IMG/VR virus record: IMGVR_UViG_3300010354_000159
Span: 1-44,730 of that record
From: a virus
Direction: 5' to 3' (one strand)
DNA length: 44,730 bases
Part shown: piece after piece, positions 5,900-10,151 of the stretch
Layout: every line of letters starts with the position of its first letter
How positions within the stretch are numbered: the first letter of the stretch is position 1
Made by a program: the position numbers and the translations under genes
The notes under the pieces: model-generated
Told to the model about the DNA's origin: nothing
Seen by the model: the letters and a program-made list of their open reading frames with translations, nothing else
Database searches by the model: none

Positions 5900-6088
5900 A
5901 TGATGAAGTATAATGATTTCGTGAGAGAATTGCTGAAGCGCGGTTGTTATGAGCATCGCACATCTGGCAAACATTTGATCTATCGGCATCCAAATCTGAA
6001 TCGGAATCTTGTTATCACCAAGGCAAAGAGTGTATCCTCAGGAGTATACAAAGAGTGTGACAAGTTACTAACATCTATCGGTTGTTGA
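5900..6088 (+). CDS. HicA-like (YcfA family) small RNA-binding protein
   Basis: A 62-residue protein, MMKYNDFVRELLKRGCYEHRTSGKHLIYRHP..., with the layout of HicA toxins: an N-terminal helix (DFVRELLKRGCY), a strand, a SGKH motif with the presumed catalytic His (H25), YRHP, then a strand (NLVITKAK) and a final helix (SGVYKECDKLL). HicA proteins are mRNA-cleaving toxins with a double-stranded-RNA-binding-like fold, normally paired with the antitoxin HicB. No HicB-like gene is adjacent, so in this phage it may act alone on host mRNA or be a non-toxic relative. The start may be ATG 5900 or 5903; both follow the previous stop (5895-5897) directly. Confidence 0.6.
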   Translation: MMKYNDFVRELLKRGCYEHRTSGKHLIYRHPNLNRNLVITKAKSVSSGVYKECDKLLTSIGC

Positions 6089-6091
6089 ATG

Positions 6092-6124
6092 AAAGGGGGG
6101 ACGTGCAAAGTGTCCCTATAGTAT
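6092..6124 (+). promoter_or_regulatory. 33-bp intergenic element, copy 8
   Basis: AAAGGGGGGACG, TGCAAAG, TGTCCC, TAGTAT. Intact arms. It runs into the ATG (6123) of a gene whose first six codons match those after copy 6. Confidence 0.85.
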
Positions 6125-6371
6125 GAGCAACACTGAAACGCAAATGAAAGTCTACGCTGTGATCGGTGGTTGGAATTATGAAGGCGAATCCTTTGATTCT
6201 CTCCGCTTGTTTGATTGCCGTTCTACTGCCGTCGCTTATCATAAAGAACTGACGGAAGTTGAGGGTTATGATTATGCTCTTCTGCGCGAGCAAGAGATCA
6301 ATCTGAAGTCTATTCTGGCAGGTGTTAATCCTAACCTGAACAACGATAACGGTATCACAACTCCCTGGTAA
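6123..6371 (+). CDS. Hypothetical protein (82 aa)
   Basis: MSNTETQMKVYAVIGGWNYEGESFDSLRLFDC...: the conserved-looking body starts at the second ATG (6144, MKVYAVIGGWNYEGE), and the six residues before it duplicate the start of the 5079 protein. The body has a beta strand, G-W-x-Y-E-G-E, then a helix (STAVAYHKELTEV) and a strand (YDYALLREQEI). Small domains of this kind occur in cyanophages next to similar small genes; no function is known to me. Confidence 0.7.
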   Translation: MSNTETQMKVYAVIGGWNYEGESFDSLRLFDCRSTAVAYHKELTEVEGYDYALLREQEINLKSILAGVNPNLNNDNGITTPW

Positions 6372-6374
6372 TAC

Positions 6375-6407
6375 AAAGGGGGGACGTTCAAAGTGTCCCT
6401 GTAGTAT
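6375..6407 (+). promoter_or_regulatory. 33-bp intergenic element, copy 9
   Basis: AAAGGGGGGACG, TTCAAAG, TGTCCC, TAGTAT. Intact arms. As in copies 3 and 5 the ATG is replaced by ATA; the gene starts at ATG 6432, 24 bases after the element. Confidence 0.85.
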
Positions 6408-6431
6408 AAGCACACTTCACCAAACAAACAA

Positions 6432-6746
6432 ATGCGTAAGATTGAATCACAAATGAACCAAGCAATCCAGAATGAGATTGATTGGAAAAAGGATAACACT
6501 GAAGTTATCAATCAGAATGGAGTTTCTGAAGTGTATCTGCATAACAATCTGATTGCTAAGATTGGCGATACTTGGATGCAAATCTTTGATGGTGGTTATC
6601 AATCTAATACCACAAAGTCTCGCCTGAATGCTATTCTTCGCGCACACGGTTGTGAGAATGAGTATGTCTTTCAAAAGAACTTTCAGTGGTTCATTAACTA
6701 TCAAGGTGCTCCTATTCCCTTCTTCTCTGGTATGCGCCTGAACTAA
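6432..6746 (+). CDS. Hypothetical protein (104 aa)
   Basis: Starts at ATG 6432 in an ACAAATG context. The product (MRKIESQMNQAIQNEIDWKKDNTEV...) has a middle part, VYLHNNLIAKIGDTWMQIFDGGYQSNTTKSRLNAILRAHG, that I recall as a recurrent pattern in T4-like cyanophages (VYLHGN.IA...TTKSRLNAIL). It is probably a compact alpha/beta domain. No catalytic motif can be named. Two short genes follow within a few bases. Confidence 0.75.
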   Translation: MRKIESQMNQAIQNEIDWKKDNTEVINQNGVSEVYLHNNLIAKIGDTWMQIFDGGYQSNTTKSRLNAILRAHGCENEYVFQKNFQWFINYQGAPIPFFSGMRLN

Positions 6747-6749
6747 ATT

Positions 6750-6893
6750 ATGATTGATCAACAACTCAAACAACAAGCAATCACAGAGGCACTTGAGTAT
6801 TACATTTTCAAACTTAAGGAAGATAAGTGTAATCAAGCAGCAATTGATTTGTTTACTCAAGTTCTAAAAGAAGTGAATCCTAATGATGACTGA
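6750..6893 (+). CDS. Small helical hypothetical protein (47 aa)
   Basis: Starts ATG 6750, three bases after the previous stop, and ends at TGA 6891-6893, overlapping the next gene. The product (MIDQQLKQQAITEALEYYIFK...) is one or two amphipathic helices. The short length and lack of a recognised family keep confidence moderate; packing between genes supports it. Confidence 0.55.
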   Translation: MIDQQLKQQAITEALEYYIFKLKEDKCNQAAIDLFTQVLKEVNPNDD

Positions 6894-7062
6894 ACTCCAA
6901 GAAAAGTGTCTCTCTCTCGCTAATGCTTTTGCAAGTGAAATCAACGGTGATTTGTTCTATGTTCCTGATGAAGATGTGGAGCAATTGTTATCAAAAGTGA
7001 CGAAGAATAATCTCAAAGACGTTGCCTACGAAATCGCACAATTAGCACACTGGTATAACTGA
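6886..7062 (+). CDS. Small hypothetical protein (58 aa)
   Basis: Overlaps the previous gene by eight bases. ATG 6883 or 6886 could start it; 6886 gives MTELQEKCLSLANAFASEIN. The product is helical and acidic, with LFYVPDEDVEQLLSKVTKNNLKDVAYEIAQLAHWYN at the end (predicted two helices). Function unknown. Confidence 0.6.
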   Translation: MTELQEKCLSLANAFASEINGDLFYVPDEDVEQLLSKVTKNNLKDVAYEIAQLAHWYN

Positions 7063-7063
7063 A

Positions 7064-7192
7064 ATGTTCGTGATTCGTTATTTTACGCCTTATCAACAAG
7101 TCTGGAGAACGCAGTCATTTGATACACTAGATGAAGCAAAACGCATGGTAGAGTTCTATCGTTCTTGTGGATCTCCTGCTGAGTTAGTATAA
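7064..7192 (+). CDS. Small hypothetical protein (42 aa)
   Basis: Begins at ATG 7064, directly after the previous stop, and ends at TAA 7190-7192, six bases before a terminator. The product (MFVIRYFTPYQQVWRTQSF...) reads as a strand, turn, strand and helix (DTLDEAKRMVEFYRSCG), the pattern of tiny standalone phage domains. Last gene of the first small-gene array. Confidence 0.6.
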   Translation: MFVIRYFTPYQQVWRTQSFDTLDEAKRMVEFYRSCGSPAELV

Positions 7193-7197
7193 GATAG

Positions 7198-7223
7198 AGA
7201 CACCATGTAAGGTGTCTTTTTTT
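7198..7223 (+). terminator. Rho-independent terminator
   Basis: AGACACC (7198-7204), loop ATGTAA, GGTGTCT (7211-7217), followed by a run of T to 7223. A seven-pair stem with a T run. It ends the array of small genes and separates it from the noncoding locus that follows. Confidence 0.9.
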
Positions 7224-7305
7224 ATGCTCAAAAACACAATATAACGATAAAATGATATAAAAAACGTTTATAAATGTGTTTTTAAATGTATATGAGCGTT
7301 TTATC

Positions 7306-7349
7306 TTTTCCACAATAAATGTGGAAAACGTATGGTAATCTGTGGAAAA
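7306..7349. repeat. Three cyanobacterial-type DnaA boxes (inverted and direct repeats)
   Basis: TTTTCCACA (7306-7314) and TGTGGAAAA (7320-7328) form a perfect 9-bp inverted repeat around ATAAA; a third copy, TGTGGAAAA, lies at 7341-7349. The last two extend to a 12-bp direct repeat, TGTGGAAAACGT, with a period of 21 bases (two helical turns). TTTTCCACA is the DnaA-box form I know from cyanobacterial origins. The pair at 7306-7328 could also form an RNA hairpin. Confidence 0.7.
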
Positions 7350-7446
7350 CGTTGTATCTGTGGGTGCTTTTATGTGCTTTTAAATGTGCTGAGACCTTGT
7401 GATTGATACCCTTTAAATGCTCCCAGGTCTTGTGATCTTAGCGTGC

Positions 7447-7475
7447 ATAATATCACACACTCGCAAAAATGTCAA
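7447..7475 (-). promoter_or_regulatory. Leftward sigma70-type promoter
   Basis: On the minus strand: TTGACA (7475-7470), exactly 17 bases, TATTAT (7452-7447). The expected start near 7440 gives a leftward transcript across the DnaA-box and AT-rich region, where no minus-strand gene is convincing. This is the only strong minus-strand promoter I found. It may make an RNA primer or a regulatory RNA. Confidence 0.6.
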
Positions 7476-7549
7476 CCCCCCGAGTATTATAAAATCCACA
7501 CAGTCGTCTCATTACATATAAGGACCTCTGATAAATATCCCTCAGGACG

Positions 7550-7578
7550 TTGACAATATTTCCCAGGTATCTTAAGAT
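7550..7578 (+). promoter_or_regulatory. Rightward sigma70-type (early) promoter
   Basis: TTGACA (7550-7555), 17 bases, TAAGAT (7573-7578); predicted start near 7585. It drives the gene at 7607, which has a GGAG ribosome-binding site at 7596-7599. The consensus -35 and ideal spacing point to recognition by the unmodified host RNA polymerase early in infection. Confidence 0.8.
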
Positions 7579-7606
7579 AGTCTATGAACACCAACGGAGC
7601 AAACTC

Positions 7607-7780
7607 ATGTCAGTTGCGTATCATCAAGCACAGAAGCAGCGTTATAGAATCACCCTGGAACTTGATGTCTTAGGTGATTTTGATCCTCACAATTTAGACT
7701 GGGAGAGACTCTTTGATCTGCAACCAGCAGAGAAAGTTTCTGCGTATGTTGAGGACTTAAGTACTCCCGACCGTTGGTGA
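7607..7780 (+). CDS. Small hypothetical protein (57 aa)
   Basis: ATG 7607 is chosen because GGAG sits seven bases upstream and the longer TTG-started frame (7550) would begin inside the -35 hexamer. The product (MSVAYHQAQKQRYRITLELDVLGDFDPHNLDWERLF...) has a strand followed by acidic and aromatic residues, ending VEDLSTPDRW. The FDPHNLDWERLFDL phrase looks like a conserved core, but I know of no function. As the first gene after an early promoter it is a candidate host-takeover gene. Confidence 0.75.
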   Translation: MSVAYHQAQKQRYRITLELDVLGDFDPHNLDWERLFDLQPAEKVSAYVEDLSTPDRW

Positions 7781-7787
7781 GTAACTA

Positions 7788-7820
7788 AAAGGGGGGACGC
7801 CGAAAGTGTGCCTATAGTAT
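7788..7820 (+). promoter_or_regulatory. 33-bp intergenic element, copy 10
   Basis: AAAGGGGGGACG, CCGAAAG, TGTGCC, TAGTAT. This is the only copy whose arm has a true mismatch (GTGCC). It is also the only copy downstream of the noncoding locus. The ATG at 7819 overlaps its end. Confidence 0.8.
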
Positions 7821-8094
7821 GAGCACCACACTTCAAACCATGAGCACCACTTACCAGACCAACATCACCGACCAAACCTATAACGGTTGGGCAAATTATG
7901 AGACCTGGAATGTTGCGCTGTGGATTCAGAATGATGAGGGTCTGTATAACCTTGCTCGTCTGTATTCCAGTTACAGTGCTCTGATGTTTACCCTTTTTGA
8001 AGAGTGTGGACTGAAAGAAACTCCTGACGGTGTGAAGTTCAACGACCCGAAAATCAATCGGATTGAGATGAACCAAATGCTGCAAGATCTCTGA
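7819..8094 (+). CDS. GWANYETW-motif conserved protein (DUF7249-like, 91 aa)
   Basis: The N-terminal MSTTLQTMSTTYQTNITDQT is low-complexity; ATG 7840 (MSTTYQ) is an alternative start, at a distance from the repeat like that seen in other genes. The core YNGWANYETWNVALWIQND is the hallmark of a small conserved family found in phages, cyanophages and some bacteria (a DUF7249-type domain, named from memory). The rest is helical, with FEECGLKETPDGVKF. The function is not known. The family name should be verified by a profile search. Confidence 0.8.
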   Translation: MSTTLQTMSTTYQTNITDQTYNGWANYETWNVALWIQNDEGLYNLARLYSSYSALMFTLFEECGLKETPDGVKFNDPKINRIEMNQMLQDL

Positions 8095-8136
8095 CCTTAA
8101 GTAACACTCACTGAACACACACTACATAACACTCTC

Positions 8137-8298
8137 GTGCGTTACATTCCTTCTTCCCGTTATACTCTTGATGAGATTGCAGAACAATGTCGTCAGGCAG
8201 TATTGAGAGCACAAGGTAACAACAACTGTCAGACAGTAGATTACAATGAGGTTCGCAAGTTCTTCCGTTATGACAATGCTCTCCTAGTCACACAGTAG
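8137..8298 (+). CDS. Small hypothetical protein with GTG start (53 aa)
   Basis: An open frame from GTG 8137 to TAG 8296-8298: VRYIPSSRYTLDEIAEQ...NEVRKFFRYDNALLVTQ. The composition (TLDEIAEQCRQAV helix, then EVRKFFRYD) looks coding, and the stretch would otherwise be an unexplained gap between two genes. There is no in-frame ATG and no clear ribosome-binding site, hence moderate confidence. Confidence 0.5.
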   Translation: MRYIPSSRYTLDEIAEQCRQAVLRAQGNNNCQTVDYNEVRKFFRYDNALLVTQ

Positions 8299-8378
8299 GC
8301 ATCAGTCTCGGGACCTGAGTATGTCCTAAAACTGCTCACTCAAACAACACACAGTTTCTTACACTTTTCTTCTTCATT

Positions 8379-8519
8379 ATGTCCAAGTCCGTGATGCTTT
8401 CTCTGCTTGCTCAAGGTAACACTGGCACTGAGATTCTGTCCATTCTGGATACACTCACTGCTGATAATGTTTCGGAGTCTGATGATAACGCACCGACACT
8501 GAATAGCATCGCTTTCTGA
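8379..8519 (+). CDS. Small conserved peptide (46 aa)
   Basis: MSKSVMLSLLAQGNTGTEILSILDTL...: a helical N-terminal half with a G-N-T-G turn and an acidic Ser-rich tail (ADNVSESDDNAPTLNSIAF). The first half (MSKS.ML..L.QGNTG.EIL.IL..L) is a phrase I recall from many small cyanophage peptides of unknown function. Start at ATG 8379. A strong hairpin and a promoter follow. Confidence 0.75.
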   Translation: MSKSVMLSLLAQGNTGTEILSILDTLTADNVSESDDNAPTLNSIAF

Positions 8520-8529
8520 TAGCAACTGT

Positions 8530-8559
8530 GCTGCCTCCTAGTTGACTCTGGGAGGCAGC
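8530..8559 (+). terminator. Strong 9-bp hairpin without T run
   Basis: GCTGCCTCC (8530-8538), a 12-base loop, GGAGGCAGC (8551-8559). Perfect and GC-rich, 11 bases after the stop of the 46-residue peptide, but with no T run afterwards. It may protect the 3' end of the message or pause transcription. Its loop contains the -35 box of the next promoter. Confidence 0.5.
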
Positions 8560-8570
8560 TATGTTATGAT
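8542..8570 (+). promoter_or_regulatory. Sigma70-type promoter inside hairpin
   Basis: TTGACT (8542-8547), 17 bases, TATGAT (8565-8570), predicted start near 8577. The -35 lies in the hairpin loop and the right hairpin arm is the spacer. It would drive the unit 8577-8762 ending at a terminator. Confidence 0.65.
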
Positions 8571-8721
8571 GGTGAGAGACAGTGATTCGGCAGTGTTTTA
8601 TGCCGATCGTTTATATCGTCGCGGCGGCGTTGCGTTTATAAAAATCGATAAGTCCCTAACCTACAGAGGTGACAGATCGCCCGACATATATCAATCTCAA
8701 AAAAATTTTCCTGGGGTATGA
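8566..8721 (+). CDS. Possible small protein (51 aa), or noncoding RNA region
   Basis: An open frame from ATG 8566 (overlapping the -10 box) to TGA 8719-8721, reading MMVRDSDSAVFYADRL and then a basic middle (YRRGGVAFIKIDKSLTYRGDR). The composition is protein-like, but if the promoter at 8542 is used the start codon would not be in the transcript. Either this ORF is translated from upstream transcripts, or the unit makes a short RNA of about 185 bases. The segment also contains a CGGCA/TGCCG hairpin (8588-8605). Confidence 0.4.
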   Translation: MMVRDSDSAVFYADRLYRRGGVAFIKIDKSLTYRGDRSPDIYQSQKNFPGV

Positions 8722-8733
8722 AGTCCCTCAGAG

Positions 8734-8762
8734 GAGTCTCATATATAATGGGACTCTTTTTT
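8734..8762 (+). terminator. Rho-independent terminator
   Basis: GAGTCTC (8734-8740), a nine-base AT loop, GGGACTC (8750-8756) with one T-G pair, then six T. It ends the short unit started by the promoter at 8542. Confidence 0.8.
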
Positions 8763-8805
8763 ATGCGAGTTATAAAAAAAATTCTGAGAAAATTTTTGCC
8801 CCCAT

Positions 8806-8997
8806 ATGGAAAAAATATATCACATTTACGCAAAGAATAAGTGCTTGTATCACAGCCTACCCAAAGAGAAATTTGAGGAAACGTGGGAAATGATTCACAG
8901 AATGATTGAGTTACTTGGTTCGCCCGTCAAAAAAGAAGAGTTAACATACGAAGAAGTCACGGTTAACCGAATGATTTCGCTGCACTCTTCACATTGA
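8806..8997 (+). CDS. Conserved small cyanophage-type protein (63 aa)
   Basis: MEKIYHIYAKNKCLYHSLPKEKFEETWEMIHRMIELLG...: a strand, a KCLYH.LPKE.FE.TWEMIHRM helix, and a tail ending VNRMISLHSSH. I recall this pattern as a recurring unnamed protein in T4-like cyanophages. Start at ATG 8806, after a purine-poor leader. The stop TGA 8995-8997 lies inside the -35 box of the promoter for the glycosyltransferase. Confidence 0.8.
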   Translation: MEKIYHIYAKNKCLYHSLPKEKFEETWEMIHRMIELLGSPVKKEELTYEEVTVNRMISLHSSH

Positions 8998-9022
8998 CAA
9001 TTTCTAAATAGACTGATAAAAT
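8994..9022 (+). promoter_or_regulatory. Sigma70-type promoter upstream of glycosyltransferase
   Basis: TTGACA (8994-8999), 17 bases, TAAAAT (9017-9022); predicted start near 9029, 18 bases before ATG 9047. A late-type box sits within the spacer, so this gene could be transcribed both early and late. Confidence 0.7.
9004..9010 (+). promoter_or_regulatory. Late-type promoter box CTAAATA
   Basis: CTAAATA in the spacer of the sigma70-type promoter, 37 bases before ATG 9047. It resembles the T4-type late box (TATAAATA) recognised by the phage late sigma factor. Nesting of the two signals is the notable point. Confidence 0.5.
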
Positions 9023-9046
9023 TGATCTTGAAGGTTTATTCAACTT

Positions 9047-9814
9047 ATGACAAAAGGATTTACTGTTAAAGCAGCAGCACCAAAGGTCTCACAAGAAGAG
9101 TGGGACTTTGATGCAATTAAAGAAAGAATGAGAGGGAAGTCAATTGTTTTCTGTCTTCCAGGTCGTGGATGTTCTTTTACATTTCTGAAAGCATTTGTTC
9201 AACTATGCTTTGATCTTGTTCAGAATGGAATGAGCATTCAGATCTCTCAAGATTATTCCTCCATGGTAAACTTTGCACGTTGTAAAGTTCTTGGAGCAAA
9301 TGTTCTGAGGGGTCCGAAGCAAATTCCCTGGGACGGAAGACTTCCTTATGATTATCAACTTTGGATTGACTCGGATATTGTCTTTGACACTGTAAAGTTC
9401 TGGCAACTCTGTGATCTTGCTCTTCCTGCTGAAGGAGATGAGCGTGAAATCGTCGCTGGTTGGTATGCAACTGAAGATGGTGTCACAACCTCTGTCGCAC
9501 ACTGGTTAGAAGAAGATGACTTCCGTAGCAATGGTGGAGTTATGAATCATGAAACCACTGAGTCTATGTCAAAGCGTAAGAAGCCCTTTACGGTTGATTA
9601 CACTGGATTTGGTTGGGTTCTGATTAAGAAGGGTGTTTTTGAGAATCTTGAGTATCCTTGGTTTGCTCCTAAGATGCAAGTCTTTGAGTCTGGTGCAGTT
9701 CAAGATATGTGCGGTGAAGACGTTTCATTCTGTCTTGATGCCAAGGATCAAGGTTTTGAGATCTGGTGTGACCCGCGTGTACGTGTTGGGCACGAAAAAA
9801 CTCGTATTATCTGA
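9047..9814 (+). CDS. Glycosyltransferase, GT-A fold
   Basis: 255 residues. It transfers a sugar from a nucleotide sugar to an unknown acceptor. Visible: SIVFCLPGRG (32-41) as the first strand and loop of the nucleotide-binding fold; WIDSDIVF with the metal-binding D-x-D (D108-S-D110); TGFGWVLIKKGVF (186-198); and GEDVSFC (223-229) with a later acidic and His pair (GHEK, H249), as in GT2-like enzymes. No membrane segment. T4-like phages use glycosyltransferases to modify their DNA or virion or host surface glycans; the target here is unknown. Start MTKGFTV at 9047. The next gene starts on its last base (TGATG). Confidence 0.8.
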   Translation: MTKGFTVKAAAPKVSQEEWDFDAIKERMRGKSIVFCLPGRGCSFTFLKAFVQLCFDLVQNGMSIQISQDYSSMVNFARCKVLGANVLRGPKQIPWDGRLPYDYQLWIDSDIVFDTVKFWQLCDLALPAEGDEREIVAGWYATEDGVTTSVAHWLEEDDFRSNGGVMNHETTESMSKRKKPFTVDYTGFGWVLIKKGVFENLEYPWFAPKMQVFESGAVQDMCGEDVSFCLDAKDQGFEIWCDPRVRVGHEKTRII

Positions 9815-9999
9815 TGCCCATGACTAAGAAGTATAATATCCTTTGTAGGGGAAGAAAGATTTATAAATCTCTTACTGAAGAAGAATACTTCAATATAATG
9901 GAGGACCTGGCAATAGAATACTACAAAACAGGTTCTCCTAAACCAACTGATATTGATACAGAATCCTATACTGATTATTATTCCAAGGAGGGAATTTAA
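9814..9999 (+). CDS. Small conserved hypothetical protein (61 aa)
   Basis: Overlaps the glycosyltransferase stop. ATG 9814 or 9820 could start it; 9820 gives MTKKYNILCRGRKIYKSL. The central helix TEEEYFNIMEDLAIEYYKTGSP is the conserved-looking part, shared in pattern with short cyanophage proteins I recall (LCRGKKI...LTEEEYFD.M.DLAIE.Y.TGSP). Function unknown. Confidence 0.75.
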   Translation: MPMTKKYNILCRGRKIYKSLTEEEYFNIMEDLAIEYYKTGSPKPTDIDTESYTDYYSKEGI

Positions 10000-10001
10000 A
10001 A

Positions 10002-10151
10002 ATGGCAGTGAAAGCAAAAGGTGGTCTTGGTAAAACTCTGTTCCAAGCTGGACCCCCGAAGAAGACTCGTCAGGGGCGTTCTGCTCGCACATTACTCTCA
10101 GCAACCTCTCGTAATGGTCGCAAGAAAAAGTATCGCGGACAAGGCAAGTAA
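10002..10151 (+). CDS. Small very basic protein (49 aa), conserved in T4-like cyanophages
   Basis: MAVKAKGGLGKTLFQAGPPKKTRQGRSARTLL...RNGRKKKYRGQGK: Lys/Arg/Gly-rich throughout, about 14 basic residues and no acidic ones. It probably binds nucleic acid, or is a small virion component. A phrase like GKTLFQAG.PKKTRQG and a KKYRGQGK end recur in cyanophages in my memory. The start at 10002 lacks a strong ribosome-binding site, though AAGGAGGG lies at about 9984-9991. The last base of its stop overlaps the next ATG. Confidence 0.75.
   Translation: MAVKAKGGLGKTLFQAGPPKKTRQGRSARTLLSATSRNGRKKKYRGQGK

Larger units (their letters stand above)
7224..7549. other. AT-rich noncoding locus, candidate replication origin
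   Basis: About 325 bases with no credible gene on either strand, between a terminator and a rightward promoter. The left part (7231-7300) is extremely AT-rich. It then holds three DnaA-box-like 9-mers (7306-7349), a GTGCTTTTA repeat (about 7364-7390), an AGACCT/AGGTCT pair around 27 bases (7392-7430) and a leftward promoter (7447-7475). ATAAATA at 7531-7537 resembles a late promoter. AT-rich DNA, DnaA boxes and a promoter reading into the AT-rich part are typical origin ingredients; origin function is inference. Confidence 0.5.

Noticed and set aside
7083-7313. Minus-strand frame of 76 residues under the leftward promoter
   Set aside because: It needs a GTG start inside a DnaA box, crosses a terminator and a plus-strand gene, and has a low-complexity composition typical of AT-rich chance frames.
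7193-7549. tRNA or other structured RNA gene in the noncoding locus
   Set aside because: No cloverleaf-like arrangement or TTC-G-type T-loop sequence could be found on either strand by eye.
152-7820. Repeat elements as a CRISPR array
   Set aside because: Copies are separated by whole genes of very different length, not by uniform spacers, and no cas gene is present.
8310-8326. GGGAC...GTCC dyad resembling the 33-bp element
   Set aside because: It lacks the AAAGGG lead, the AAA centre and TAGTAT, and the spacing is eight rather than nine bases.
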